A stretch of DNA of 50,442 nucleotides from Rubrobacter sp. (GTDB lineage: Bacteria > Chloroflexota > Chloroflexia > Thermobaculales > Thermobaculaceae): the NCBI GenBank assembly GCA_016781845.1, contig JADDPP010000151.1:1-50442 (forward strand), read 5' to 3'. Position 1 is the stretch's first letter, and every line of letters begins with the position of its first letter. Shown piece after piece: positions 1 to 9,845 of the stretch. The notes beneath the pieces were generated by a model. It made no database searches, had not been told where the DNA came from, and worked only from the letters and a program-made list of their open reading frames with translations. The position numbers and the translations under genes were made by a program.

Positions 1-21
1 CTTGCCTTCAACTCTACTCCC

Positions 22-2121
22 CTAACCCCCTGTTTTCGGTGGAACCATCTCGCGCGTTCGGCTGTCATGGGGGTGCGATGTGACTCGTGCTACTTCCTTG
101 ACCTCCTCTAGTGGTCTGGGTGGTACGAGGCGGGGAAAGTTGATCTGCTGCTGTACAGGGATGGCGAGCATTCCAGAGTAGCCGCTGAGGGCAAGCATCA
201 TCGCGCTTGTGTCTTGTACCTTGCGGGCGTGAGCTATGATGCGCCCGCCCTCGTTGTGTGCCTTCAACCATTTACCAGCAGCTGCGATGTTGGAGTCTAT
301 AATCAGCGACGGGTCGCGCTTGCTCGCCGCGACGAGGCTCCGCTGTGCATCCTGAGCCACTACAAGCGTCAGGAACAACACCGCAACAGTGGGCGCCGCT
401 CTGTCCCAACTGATCGAGCTAAGAGAGCGGGGCAAGGAGCGAAGGACGGTCACAAGGGTCGTACCGGCGAGCAAGCAGAGCGGCACGCCCAGGTCGCGAG
501 CGAAGCGCGAGGCAAAGAAGGATGTCCGGCTGCCTATCCAGAAGGCCAAAGACCACGCTACAAGAAGCAGAATAGCCGTCAGTTGAGCGAAACTCATCCT
601 CCTGATCCCTGCCGGAAGCAGCAGTAGCGCCAGCATGCCGAACCAGACAATGGGTTGAGACAGGTAGCGCGGGAGGGTCATGACGTCTCTGGGTTTATAT
701 CGGCCTGCTACCGCACCTATCTGACTCGCCGCGGCGGTGGCCTCGCTCCTACCGAGCAATGCACCTACGGTTCGCGGCAGGTCGTACGTGTCCCAGGCAT
801 AGAAAACCGAGACGAAGCTGAGCAGCGCCAGGGCGAGCAGGAGCGCCGCCCCCCTCGTCCGATCCCGCCACAGAAGGTACGGTAGGGCCAGGACAGAAAC
901 CAGCCCAAGCAGCAGGACCAGGTAGAACGTACTGATCGTATGCCACAAAACTATGGATGCTCCCAGAAACACGAACAGGACAACGTTACGGACCGACGGG
1001 TTGTTCAGCAGCATCACTAGCGACATGAGCGTGAGCACGAGCAGGAACCCAGCAACTATGATGTCCACCCACGTCGCATAATGCATCAGCAGTCCAGTGG
1101 TATTTAGCAGCACGCCCGCGAACAGGGCCGAAGCCAGCCCGTAGGCGGGGCCCAGGAGCCGCCGCCCGAACGTGTAGCAGGATAGCGCCGGGAGCAGAGC
1201 CAGCTCTGGAGCCAGAGCGGCGTATAGATCCAGAGTCTCCAAGCCGCTCAGTTGGACCATGACCGCGCTCAACGTGTGAAAGCCCGGTGGGTATACCTGG
1301 TAGGACTTGTTGCTCCCCTCCGTAATCATCAGGTTTGTCATCACGGCATGCGCGTACAGGTCGTATCCTCGGATGAACGGCCAGTCGTGGCGCACGGGGC
1401 CGAGATACCCTCGCACGAGCGTCAGCAGCAGCACCGCCGAAAGCAGCGCCCGGTACGACAGGATCGCGGATGTCCAGCGCGGCTGCTCAACACTTGGGGC
1501 CCGCCCGTAATCAGCGGCCGATGGGGGAACGTGCATGGCGTCGGGCTTGGCGCAATGTGACCGCCTGGCTCGCAACACATTCTCTCCCAGATAGAGTATC
1601 CCCGTAGCAAGAATGAACGGTGCGATGTACCCTGCCCAGGGCCTCATGGGCAGTCGTTGCAGGCTCACGATGAGTATCAGGATGGCAGCGACAGACAGTG
1701 GCACTACCGCCGCAGACCGCAGCGGCGGTAACTTTAGCTCTGAGAGACGGTGCACGGGCGCGCTGCCCGTCCTGAGCTGTAGCAGGAAGCCCACGACAGT
1801 AACTGTGATTACAGCAGCCATGGCAACAGGCAAAGTTATGCCAGTGCCAAACACACGGGCAATTAGCAGGGCGGCGGTTGGAACGAGAAAGAGCGAGAGG
1901 GCGATTGTAACTGTGACTTTCTCGACCCAGTCCAGGGAGGGAAAGAGCGTTCGAGCCCAGCAGTATCCTGGCACCACGAGAACCAACAGAGCAGCAGCAA
2001 CTGCCTGAGCCAGGGTAGCACCCAAATAGGACCTCCGTCTTGACGTTCTGTTCTCGCTCGGCTCTAAATTGCCGCCAGCCGATTCCTCACTGTGCCGCCG
2101 AATTATAGCAGCCGATACCAC
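22..2121 (-). CDS. Multi-pass membrane protein, DUF1616-like N-terminus, possible glycosyltransferase-like membrane protein
   Basis: 699-aa ORF with many hydrophobic segments; N-terminal 'VVPGYCWARTLFPSLDWVEKVTVTIALSLFLVP' resembles DUF1616; 'GYDLYAHAVMTNLMI...YPPGFHTL' typical of large membrane enzymes. Confidence 0.75.
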   Translation of the reverse strand: MVSAAIIRRHSEESAGGNLEPSENRTSRRRSYLGATLAQAVAAALLVLVVPGYCWARTLFPSLDWVEKVTVTIALSLFLVPTAALLIARVFGTGITLPVAMAAVITVTVVGFLLQLRTGSAPVHRLSELKLPPLRSAAVVPLSVAAILILIVSLQRLPMRPWAGYIAPFILATGILYLGENVLRARRSHCAKPDAMHVPPSAADYGRAPSVEQPRWTSAILSYRALLSAVLLLTLVRGYLGPVRHDWPFIRGYDLYAHAVMTNLMITEGSNKSYQVYPPGFHTLSAVMVQLSGLETLDLYAALAPELALLPALSCYTFGRRLLGPAYGLASALFAGVLLNTTGLLMHYATWVDIIVAGFLLVLTLMSLVMLLNNPSVRNVVLFVFLGASIVLWHTISTFYLVLLLGLVSVLALPYLLWRDRTRGAALLLALALLSFVSVFYAWDTYDLPRTVGALLGRSEATAAASQIGAVAGRYKPRDVMTLPRYLSQPIVWFGMLALLLLPAGIRRMSFAQLTAILLLVAWSLAFWIGSRTSFFASRFARDLGVPLCLLAGTTLVTVLRSLPRSLSSISWDRAAPTVAVLFLTLVVAQDAQRSLVAASKRDPSLIIDSNIAAAGKWLKAHNEGGRIIAHARKVQDTSAMMLALSGYSGMLAIPVQQQINFPRLVPPRPLEEVKEVARVTSHPHDSRTREMVPPKTGG

Positions 2122-2244
2122 GGGCGAAGCCGGGAAGCGAGACCGGAACAGGGCGCCTGCAACGCCGGCACGTGAGCTCTATCGCCCCACTTCTGGTAAC
2201 TGACTGGCGGTTGTATCAGTACATGGAGCAGGATGACGCCCCTA

Positions 2245-2266
2245 GAGACGTTGTGCGCAACGTCTC
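2245..2266. repeat. GAGACGTTG-TGCG-CAACGTCTC palindrome copy
   Basis: 9-bp perfect arms. Confidence 0.75.
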
Positions 2267-2317
2267 CTCGCCGGACTGGATGCGCTTCCAGGCTGGATTA
2301 GCAGAAGCAGAAAGCAA

Positions 2318-2345
2318 GAAACCCCAGGTATTTCCTGGGGTTTCA
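2318..2345 (-). terminator. Intrinsic terminator-like hairpin downstream of tRNA-Pro
   Basis: Inverted repeat GAAACCCCAGG-TATT(T)-CCTGGGGTTTC immediately 3' of the minus-strand tRNA, T-rich downstream. Confidence 0.7.
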
Positions 2346-2346
2346 A

Positions 2347-2424
<78 letters not shown>

Positions 2425-2519
2425 TCCGACAACTGCAGGATAGCACAAGTTAGACGGTACTTTCAAACCTGGTGGTTCCGATTGGCCGACAGCGGCCGCT
2501 CACCGTATAATGCCCGCAT

Positions 2520-2903
2520 ATGACGAACCTTCTGCGCTGGTTCCCCGCCCTGGTCTGGATGAGCATTATCTTCTACTGGTCCAGCCAGCCGGTCTTGCCC
2601 ATAGATTCTCTCCCCAACTCCAGCCTCGCACACTACCTCAGCCATATCGGCGCTTACGGCATCCTGGCGGTCCTGCTAACGTTCGGTACCGGTTCCAGTC
2701 GCCGTGGTCTTTGGCTGGCCTTCGTGCTCGCGATCCTCTACGGCGTTAGCGACGAGATCCACCAGAGCTTCACACCTGGACGCAAGGCGGGCGTGAAGGA
2801 CGTGGCAGTAAACACTCTCGCCGCCGGCACAGCGCTACTGCTGCTCTCCAGGTTACGCCCGTGGGAGCGAGTGCCGCTCTTCCGCCGCGTATACCGCGTT
2901 TAG
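2520..2903 (+). CDS. VanZ-like family protein
   Basis: 127 aa, 'YGVSDEIHQSFTPGRKAGVKDVAVNTLA' VanZ-family motif. Confidence 0.88.
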   Translation: MTNLLRWFPALVWMSIIFYWSSQPVLPIDSLPNSSLAHYLSHIGAYGILAVLLTFGTGSSRRGLWLAFVLAILYGVSDEIHQSFTPGRKAGVKDVAVNTLAAGTALLLLSRLRPWERVPLFRRVYRV

Positions 2904-2927
2904 CCAGCGCCTCCGAACCGGGCTTCC

Positions 2928-3893
2928 TCATACCCCAACCGGCTTCCCCGATTCGTCGGGCTCAGCAGTCGGGTTCCTGCCCCGCGGCAGATAATGCTTG
3001 GGGCAGGAGGCAACGAGCGAGTAATTAGGGTCCACCATGTTGCCGACGTAGCAGCGCCCCGCCTGCGTGAGCAGTTGGTAGGCATCCAGCCTGTCGAAGC
3101 CATACTCCGACTCCATCCAGAGGACCAGTTCGCTATAGGCGATGCGCGCAGCATCCTCCATCGGCCGGGCACTTCCGACCGTCATAATCGCCTCCGGTGA
3201 TTCGATCCGCGGCCAGTTGATCTCTTTGCTCTTGATAACGTCGAAGCTGAGGGTGACCCTAGCGGATATCTCCAGGGCGACGCCGCACAGCTCTCCCTGC
3301 CCCTGCCCCGCGTGGACATCTCCCGCGTAGAAGAGAGCCCCCGGATGGTGGACCGGGAAGTACAACGTATTGCCGACGGTCGCGTCCGGCACATCCATAT
3401 TGCCGCCATGCGCCCCGGGGGACAGCGACGAAACGGCCTCGATGTGCGGGGCTGTACCAATTGTTCCCAGAAACGGCGCCCACGGAATCTCCCAACGGCC
3501 CTTCCAGGAGTAGCCGCCGGACCCCGTTCGCGCGTAGATCCAGGTCCTTTCCGGGAGGGGGGACTGCAGCATTGCAGTGAACCTGGTCGAGGTAAGGCCA
3601 CCGAAGTAAGGGATCAGGCAGGAAACGGCCCAGTCGCGAGAGGGCTCTATCTGCTCGATGCGGACGACGAGTGTGTCGCCCGGCTCCGCCCCTTCCACGT
3701 AGATGGGGCCGGTCTGGGGGTTCAGATAAGGTCCGAGCACGGAGCTAGGTGACTGGTCCTCCGAGACAAGCTTGCCACCGAACGCATCCTCCGTATGCAT
3801 GATGACGCTTTCGCCCAACCGGACCGTCGCGATAGGCTCAGCGTACGGTCCGAAAGTGTACTGGTACTCACCCGGCTGTCTGATCTCCCGCAT
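2928..3893 (-). CDS. Acetamidase/formamidase family protein
   Basis: 321 aa; 'GPIYVEGAEPGDTLVVRI', 'GGNMDVPDATVGNTLYFPVHHPGALFYAGDVHAGQGQGELCGVALE' family motifs. Confidence 0.93.
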   Translation of the reverse strand: MREIRQPGEYQYTFGPYAEPIATVRLGESVIMHTEDAFGGKLVSEDQSPSSVLGPYLNPQTGPIYVEGAEPGDTLVVRIEQIEPSRDWAVSCLIPYFGGLTSTRFTAMLQSPLPERTWIYARTGSGGYSWKGRWEIPWAPFLGTIGTAPHIEAVSSLSPGAHGGNMDVPDATVGNTLYFPVHHPGALFYAGDVHAGQGQGELCGVALEISARVTLSFDVIKSKEINWPRIESPEAIMTVGSARPMEDAARIAYSELVLWMESEYGFDRLDAYQLLTQAGRCYVGNMVDPNYSLVASCPKHYLPRGRNPTAEPDESGKPVGV

Positions 3894-3941
3894 CAGCTTG
3901 CGCCCCCCTCGACGCTCCCACTGCCACCACTCGCGTTCCTG

Positions 3942-4406
3942 TCAGCCCACCTCCGAGGCGACTACGGATGAAACCCCAGGCTCACGTGCAGCACGCTGCG
4001 CCCTCTGTGCCACGATGTCCCGCAGAGCGATGCCGACCAGGATGCCCACGAGGGTGACCAGGTTCAGCGCGCTGCCCGCTGCCAGCATCGCGGCAACAGT
4101 ACCGGGACAAGCCCCGGTAACCGCCCAGCCGGTCCCGAACATGATTCCCCCGTAGATGTGCTTCCGCTCCGCAGGCCAGCGCCGCAGCTCGAGGCGGCCC
4201 CCAAGCGGTGTCCGCCAACCGCGCCGCTCCAGCAACCAAAGGGTCAGCATAGCCGTCCCAACAGCGGATCCCATTACGAAGAAGGGATCGAGATACTCCA
4301 GCAGAAGGGTTGCATGAACGATGTCGTACTGGTTGAAGCCGGCGGCGGCGAACAGAAAACCAAAGGCGAGTCCGAAGAGCAGTGAGGTGAGGTTGAGGCG
4401 GTTCAC
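3942..4406 (-). CDS. YeeE/YedE family (DUF6691-type) membrane protein, putative sulfur transport
   Basis: 154 aa hydrophobic, 'GGIMFGTGWAVTGACPGT' motif; overlaps upstream paralog by 4 nt. Confidence 0.88.
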   Translation of the reverse strand: MNRLNLTSLLFGLAFGFLFAAAGFNQYDIVHATLLLEYLDPFFVMGSAVGTAMLTLWLLERRGWRTPLGGRLELRRWPAERKHIYGGIMFGTGWAVTGACPGTVAAMLAAGSALNLVTLVGILVGIALRDIVAQRAQRAAREPGVSSVVASEVG

Positions 4407-4918
4407 AGCGCGCCCCCGGTCAGCCAGTGGAGCAGCAACGTCACCATTACTGCCGTAAAGAAGAATGTGACCGTGGCGACAAAGCTGCCTCTCGATCTAG
4501 TCGAGCATCCAGACAGGCCATGCCCAGAGGTGCAAGCACCCATCCAGCGCGCCCCGAAGCCGATCAGCATGCCTCCGAGGAAGAGGACGGCGACCAGCGC
4601 GCCAATCGGGAGGACCTCTCCCAGCCGCCCATACCGCAGACCAAACTGCGGGGCTTCACCCAGGACAGCCACTAGCACGGCGCCGACCATAAGACCAGCG
4701 AGAAACCACAAGCGCCACACCTCCATCGGACGGCCACGAGCGCGATCTACGAACTGCACGTACGATCCACTAACCCCCAGATGCTTGTTGCTGACAGCGT
4801 ACATGCCGGCGATAACGAGACCCATCAGCGGGCCGATAATGTACCAGGGCGCTGGGATGGATAGTACGTCGAGCATGTCTGCTCCTCCTCTGGGGTACGT
4901 CGAGGCGATTACCGTCAA
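4403..4918 (-). CDS. YeeE/YedE family thiosulfate/sulfur transport protein
   Basis: 171 aa; 'GGMLIGFGARWMGACTSGHGLSG' motif. Confidence 0.9.
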   Translation of the reverse strand: MTVIASTYPRGGADMLDVLSIPAPWYIIGPLMGLVIAGMYAVSNKHLGVSGSYVQFVDRARGRPMEVWRLWFLAGLMVGAVLVAVLGEAPQFGLRYGRLGEVLPIGALVAVLFLGGMLIGFGARWMGACTSGHGLSGCSTRSRGSFVATVTFFFTAVMVTLLLHWLTGGAL

Positions 4919-5074
4919 GCATGGCGACCTTGGGCTTGACTTATCGTATGATGGGCCAAATGGTCGGGCTCGTCAAGTCGCACGTTCGCGGCCTGTGCAG
5001 CCTGTCCGCAATGCCAATCGTGCTGCTTGCGACCTTCTCTGGGCCTGCAGGTCGGTCCACTCCCAGGCAGTTTC

Positions 5075-5170
5075 AGAGGCAGTGTTGGTGGGATGGACAC
5101 GGCGCGCAGACATTGCGTGTAGACGTTGCATGCAACGTCTCTACAGTGTTTCGCGCTGCGAACGCCGCTT
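5075..5170 (+). repeat. Dispersed ~95-bp repeat with AGACGTTGCATGCAACGTCT palindromic core (core 5121-5140)
   Basis: 20-nt perfect palindrome; flanks align (e.g. TGTTGG.GGG..GA.AC, GCAGAC.TT.CGTGTAGA, AACGCCGCT) with the reverse complement of about 27345-27445. Confidence 0.75.
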
Positions 5171-5217
5171 GGCTGCCTCATCGTTCGGTCCTCATTTGCT
5201 ATACTTTCACGGCTGCT

Positions 5218-5290
5218 GGCCCCGTAGCTCAGAGGATAGAGCAGCGGTTTCCTAAACCGCGTGCCGGGGGTTCGAGTCCCTCCGGGGCCG
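5218..5290 (+). tRNA. tRNA-Arg (anticodon CCT)
   Basis: GGCCCCGTAGCTCAGAGGATAGAGCAGCGGTTTCCTAAACCGCGTGCCGGGGGTTCGAGTCCCTCCGGGGCCG cloverleaf; loop TTCCTAA. Confidence 0.95.
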
Positions 5291-5293
5291 CTT

Positions 5294-5354
5294 ATGAGTG
5301 ATGAGCGACGAGTGATGAGTGTATAACGCTCATGGCTCGTTACTCATCACTCAT
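5294..5354. repeat. Imperfect inverted repeat ATGAGTGATGAGcgACGAG...CTCGTtaCTCATCACTCAT downstream of tRNA-Arg
   Basis: 18-nt arms with 2 mismatches separated by about 25 nt, with extra GAGTGATGAGTG direct copies inside. Confidence 0.7.
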
Positions 5355-5374
5355 TGCTGTTTATAGGAGTTGGT

Positions 5375-6073
5375 GTGTTGCAGAACAATACGATTGTCCC
5401 GAAGAGCGTGCTGGTGGTTGTCGCCCACCCCGACGACATGGAGTTTACGTGCGGCGGTACGGTTGCCAAGTGGGCCGACGCAGGCTCACAGGTCCATCTG
5501 GTACTCGCTACAAGCGGTGATAAGGGGACCAAGGATCGAGATATGTCTCCCCACGCCATGTCAGATATCCGCGAGCGGGAGCAGCGGAGTGCGGCTGATG
5601 TGCTCGGCATAGCGGACGTAACGTTCCTCCGACATCGCGATGGCGAGCTCGAGGTGACGATGGCGTTCCGCAACCAGATAAGCGCACTTATCCGCAAGTT
5701 CGAGCCGGACGCGCTCGTCACGCACGATCCGTGGCGGTCGTACCAGGTACACCCAGATCATCGCGCTATCGGCACAGTAAGCATTGACGCGATAGTCGCG
5801 GCCCGCGACCACCTCTACGTACCCGAACAGCTAGTGGCGGGGCTCGAGCCGCACCACACCTCTCACGTCTTCCTGTTCAGCACCGACGCGCCGGACCACC
5901 TCGAAGATATAAGCGACTACATGGACAGGAAGCTGACCTCGCTCGGCTGCCACGCCAGTCAGCTCGGACACCTGCCGAACTGGCAGGACCGCGTTATCCA
6001 GTGGGCGGAGCTCACGGGCGAGCGCATCGGTGTGCGCTACGCGGAGGCGTTCAAGCACATCGAGCTGCTGTAG
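5375..6073 (+). CDS. PIG-L/LmbE-family deacetylase
   Basis: 'VLVVVAHPDDMEFTCGGTVAKWADAG' motif; GTG start at 5375 preceded by AGGAG (ORF-track start 5354). Confidence 0.92.
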   Translation: MLQNNTIVPKSVLVVVAHPDDMEFTCGGTVAKWADAGSQVHLVLATSGDKGTKDRDMSPHAMSDIREREQRSAADVLGIADVTFLRHRDGELEVTMAFRNQISALIRKFEPDALVTHDPWRSYQVHPDHRAIGTVSIDAIVAARDHLYVPEQLVAGLEPHHTSHVFLFSTDAPDHLEDISDYMDRKLTSLGCHASQLGHLPNWQDRVIQWAELTGERIGVRYAEAFKHIELL

Positions 6074-6114
6074 GCGAGGAGTGAGCGCTCGGGACTGATG
6101 CACGAGCCTCACCT

Positions 6115-6729
6115 CTATCTCTTGGTTCCTCGCCTTGCAAGCCTGCGGGCGCTGCGTAGCAACACGCCCGTATACACCCTTCCGATGATATTGCGGCGGG
6201 AGAACCAGAAGAAGAGCGCGCCGGGGTCTATGAGCCAGATGCGAGCGTTCACGTCCACCAGCAGGTTGTTGCTGCGGCGGACATCGTGCATCCCCCAGCG
6301 CGGCGGTCCTCCTATCACGTCCGGAAGCCAGCCCAGCTCTCGCGAGCACCTGTCGAGGGCGGCGTTCAGACCTGTCAGCTCGCGGCGCATGCTTGGACCG
6401 TATAACTCGGCGTCAGGAACCTGCGAGAGCAGCCTTCCCGCCAGCTTTCTTTGCAGAATAACGCTCACGGGCTTGCCGTGTGCAGTCCGCATGCGGACGT
6501 GGTAGGTGGCTGGGACGCGCAGGTAGGGCTCGACCTGTACGTGCTCCCGCCGGTTGCGCAGCAGCCAGCTCAGCGGCTGGCGCAGCGGGCCGTACGGCTT
6601 CGCGACCTTGATTACCTTCTCACCGGCCAGGCCACGGACGTCGTTGAAGAAGCCTGATCCAAGCGTCTCCTCCTCCCTCGCTCGCAAGCCGAGAAGTCTC
6701 AGTCCCCTGGTGCTCCGTTTCCCTTGCAT
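6115..6729 (-). CDS. YrbL-like protein (putative kinase-like fold)
   Basis: ATG 6729 preceded by GAGGAGG; 'VRRSNNLLVDVNARIWLIDPG' kinase-like motif. The longer ORF to 7098 overlaps rnc and is rejected. Confidence 0.7.
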   Translation of the reverse strand: MQGKRSTRGLRLLGLRAREEETLGSGFFNDVRGLAGEKVIKVAKPYGPLRQPLSWLLRNRREHVQVEPYLRVPATYHVRMRTAHGKPVSVILQRKLAGRLLSQVPDAELYGPSMRRELTGLNAALDRCSRELGWLPDVIGGPPRWGMHDVRRSNNLLVDVNARIWLIDPGALFFWFSRRNIIGRVYTGVLLRSARRLARRGTKR

Positions 6730-6866
6730 CGCGCCTCCTCGTAATACAATCTCTCGTCCGTCGTGCCGCTCCCAACCCGCGGAGGACGCAAACACCAGGC
6801 CTTTGGGAAGGCAGACGAGGTGGCGCCAGGCGTGAGCGCGGTCGCACCGCGATGAGAAAGTCTTGG

Positions 6867-7586
6867 CTATAATGCGGCGGATTGCAGGTTCTGCAGCGCT
6901 TGGGCGGCGGCTGCCTGCTCGGCCTCTCCCTTGCTCGCCCCTTGACCGGCTCCGAGGCTCGATCCGTTGAGGAGCGCCTCGACGTGGAAAAACTCTTCGG
7001 CAGGCGGCCCCGACAGCACGATATACGTGGGCGCTACCTTGTGCCGTGCCTGAGTGATCTCCTGCAGCCGGCTTTTCGCGTCCTTTTCGCTCCGCCACTC
7101 ACCCTCTGGAAGCACACGCTCCAGCAGACACCGGTCAACGACGGTCTGACAGGCGGCCACCCCTCCATCGAGGTAAGTCGCGCCGAGCACTGCCTCGAAG
7201 GTGTCCGCGAGGATGGAGTCGAGTCTCGGCCCGCCCTCAGCCCTGGCGCCCTTCCCCATCAGAACGGCCTCTCCTAACTCAAGGGTACGCGCGACCTCAG
7301 CCAGCGTTCGCTTGTTGACCAGGTTTGCTCGGGCCCGCGTCAGCTCTCCCTCGCTCGCTCGCGGGTATCGGTTGTACAGACGGTCCGCGACGACGAAGGT
7401 CAGCACGGCGTCACCAAGGAACTCCAATCGCTCGTTAGTAGCCCGCTGACGCGCCGGGTCGCGCCCGCTCGTGCCCGCGCTGGAAGCTTTCCTTTGCTCG
7501 TTGGCGTAGGAGCGGTGTACGAGCGCGCTCCGCAGCAGGTCTGGCTCGTTGAACCGATAGCCCAGGCCATCCTGCAACCGCTGCAA
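6867..7586 (-). CDS. rnc: Ribonuclease III
   Basis: 'NERLEFLGDAVLTFVVADRLY' RNase III signature plus C-terminal dsRBD. Confidence 0.97.
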   Translation of the reverse strand: MQRLQDGLGYRFNEPDLLRSALVHRSYANEQRKASSAGTSGRDPARQRATNERLEFLGDAVLTFVVADRLYNRYPRASEGELTRARANLVNKRTLAEVARTLELGEAVLMGKGARAEGGPRLDSILADTFEAVLGATYLDGGVAACQTVVDRCLLERVLPEGEWRSEKDAKSRLQEITQARHKVAPTYIVLSGPPAEEFFHVEALLNGSSLGAGQGASKGEAEQAAAAQALQNLQSAAL

Positions 7587-7635
7587 CAGGGCGGCGCGGC
7601 GATTGCCCTCGCTTACTATTGCGGTGCTACCTTAC

Positions 7636-8181
7636 TTACTCGCTCTCGCGCTTGGGGTCGTCCAGGTCCAGGTTGTTCACGAACTCGCGGAAGACCATTA
7701 GCCTCTCCGTCTCCACCGGGTCCAACTGCTGACTGGGTGAAGGGGTCTCCTCAGGTTCCGTCGTCTCGGCGGGAGACTCCAACTGCATCGTGAATCCCGC
7801 CTGGTCAATGACGTGGTCCTCGACGTAGATTGGTGAGTTAGTGCGTACCGCTAGCGCTATAGCGTCGCTGGATCGGGAGTCTATCTGAATGCGCCGCCCG
7901 TTCAAGTCTATCTCGATAAGCGCGTGGAAGATGCTGTCCTTGAGGTCATTCACCACCACACGACTTACAGTGCCGCCCATCTCGTAGATAACAGAGCGCA
8001 GGAGGTCGTGTGTGAGGGGGCGGGGCACATCGGCGCCTTGCAGTACCAGGGCTATGGAGTTCGCTACCTCGTTCGTTATCCAGATCGGCACCACCCGCGG
8101 GCCATCCACCTCTTTTAGCACAACCACATGGTTGTCGTTGATGACGTTTACTCGTATCGCCTCGATCACAGCCTCTACCAT
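7636..8181 (-). CDS. Bifunctional nuclease family protein (DUF151)
   Basis: 'VPIWITNEVANSIALVLQG', 'IDSRSSDAIALAVRTNSPIYV'; start set to MVEAVIEA (ORF track extends to 8244). Confidence 0.9.
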   Translation of the reverse strand: MVEAVIEAIRVNVINDNHVVVLKEVDGPRVVPIWITNEVANSIALVLQGADVPRPLTHDLLRSVIYEMGGTVSRVVVNDLKDSIFHALIEIDLNGRRIQIDSRSSDAIALAVRTNSPIYVEDHVIDQAGFTMQLESPAETTEPEETPSPSQQLDPVETERLMVFREFVNNLDLDDPKRESE

Positions 8182-8254
8182 TGCGCTACTCCTCTCGAGC
8201 ATCGTGCCACACGCTATCCCCCTTTTAGGGTGAACAAAGCACACCGTATGCCAT

Positions 8255-8980
8255 CTAGCGTGCCAGGCGCCCCAGGAGCGGTGGCAGCAGGGAGCCCGGC
8301 ACCGCTCCTAGCTCCCCAACCGGCCAGTATGTGAATACAGCCTTTCCAACGACGTTGTCGTATGGAACGAACCCCCAGGTCCGCGAGTCGCTACTGCCAA
8401 GCCGATTGTCACCAAGCACGAAGAGATTATCCGTAGGCACCGTCCACTGCTCGCGCTGCCCTGGGTATCCACTCTCTGCGCGGTTGGCAGCGTCGAGGTA
8501 TGGTTCATGGAGTTGCTGCCCGTTGCGCCATACGCGACCCTCGCGGATCTCGATGAAGTCACCCGGCACGCCTATGACCCTCTTTATGTAATCCTTCCCC
8601 GGGTCCCTCGGAGCATGGAACACGATAACATCCCCGTGCTGGGGTGGATGCAACACGAACCGTTCACTGCCGCCGGAGTCGGTCTGAGCGAGGAAAGCAA
8701 GCGGGGAGTCCTCGTCGGTGTGCCAATACACGGCCTTGTTGACCATCAGGAGCTCCTCCGACTGAAGGCTTGGAAGCATGCTCTCGCCCTCGACGCGGAA
8801 CGACTGAACCACACCACGTACGGCGAAGAAGATGAGCGCGGTCAACACGAGGGTCTCGATAAGCTCCCGTGCTCGGCTCCGCTGCTTTCGCCGCGTCTCA
8901 ACAGCCTTCGTAGCAGCTTGCCCCTGAGCCTGCGGGTCATAGGGCATGTTTGTCGGGTAATCCGTGTGTTCCTGGCTCAA
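8255..8980 (-). CDS. lepB: Signal peptidase I (copy 1)
   Basis: 'GESMLPSL' (Ser), 'DYIKRVIGVPGD' (Lys), 'FVLGDNRLGSSDSRTWG'. Confidence 0.96.
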   Translation of the reverse strand: MSQEHTDYPTNMPYDPQAQGQAATKAVETRRKQRSRARELIETLVLTALIFFAVRGVVQSFRVEGESMLPSLQSEELLMVNKAVYWHTDEDSPLAFLAQTDSGGSERFVLHPPQHGDVIVFHAPRDPGKDYIKRVIGVPGDFIEIREGRVWRNGQQLHEPYLDAANRAESGYPGQREQWTVPTDNLFVLGDNRLGSSDSRTWGFVPYDNVVGKAVFTYWPVGELGAVPGSLLPPLLGRLAR

Positions 8981-9160
8981 TATGCTACCTCGGGCGGAGT
9001 TCGGGGCGTCCTGTCGGCATTATAACGCAGATTTTGGGGAGTTGCAGGACGAGTGCGGGCAGCAACAGGGCATGCGGAGGATGGAGACATAGCCCACGAC
9101 GCCTCCACAACGAGCGGCAGTGCAGCGAACACGAGCGTGGGAGCAGGGCAGGATACAGCA

Positions 9161-9190
9161 AACCGGGCAGCACGGTGATGCTGCCCGGTT
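9161..9190 (-). terminator. Hairpin AACCGGGCAGCA-cggtga-TGCTGCCCGGTT downstream of tatA
   Basis: 12-bp perfect stem, 6-nt loop. Confidence 0.75.
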
Positions 9191-9222
9191 ATCACGCTGA
9201 TGAATCGGTTGTAAGGCTTGCT

Positions 9223-9408
9223 TTAGCCCTTGAGCTCCGGAGTGCGGGGCTCGGTGTCGTCATCACCCTTGCCGGTTACGCTGTCCTTGAACTCACGTAT
9301 GCCCGTGCCGAGGCCGCGCCCCAACTCAGGAATCCTGCTCGCACCGAACACGAGCATGACGACCAGGAGTATCAGTATAAGCTCCGGCCCACCTAGTCCA
9401 AAAGGCAT
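9223..9408 (-). CDS. tatA: Sec-independent protein translocase TatA/E
   Basis: 61 aa: 'GGPELILILLVVMLVFGASRIPELGRGLGTGIREFKDSV'. Confidence 0.92.
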   Translation of the reverse strand: MPFGLGGPELILILLVVMLVFGASRIPELGRGLGTGIREFKDSVTGKGDDDTEPRTPELKG

Positions 9409-9428
9409 CTCAGTCCTCCTATACCGGC

Positions 9429-9653
9429 TTAACGGGTAACCGCGGCGCTGAATACAGCTACCGCTACGAAAAAGGCCGCAAGGGCGATGGTGAGCTGGAA
9501 GAGCGTCTTCTCCAGCCCCCGGCGGCGACGATAGATCGAGCCCGTGTCACCCCCCATAGCGCCGCTGAAGCTGCTGCCCTTTGTCTGCAACAGGATCACT
9601 GCTATGAGGATGACGGAAAGGATGATCTGTCCAACTTCGGCTGCTTGCTGCAA
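9429..9653 (-). CDS. secG: Preprotein translocase subunit SecG
   Basis: 74 aa: 'ILSVILIAVILLQTKGSSFSGAMGG...RRRGLEKTLFQLT'. Confidence 0.93.
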   Translation of the reverse strand: MQQAAEVGQIILSVILIAVILLQTKGSSFSGAMGGDTGSIYRRRRGLEKTLFQLTIALAAFFVAVAVFSAAVTR

Positions 9654-9845
9654 TGCTCAACGCTCCTTCATGCGGATTATAACAACGCAGGCGGTGGACT
9701 GCAAATCGAGTTGCGTTCAGTGGAGAACACCTCCCAGGGCAGCATGACGGCTGCAAGGGTAGCGTTGCGCGCCGGACCTTCGTCGCGGTTCTCAGGGAAC
9801 CCACAGCGGGAACACGGAAGCAACGCCCGTACGAACCTGCTTTCC

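Noticed and set aside
6730-7098. N-terminal extension of the 327-aa kinase-like ORF
   Set aside because: Overlaps rnc on the same strand with nonsense-like sequence; a good RBS and ATG exist at 6729.
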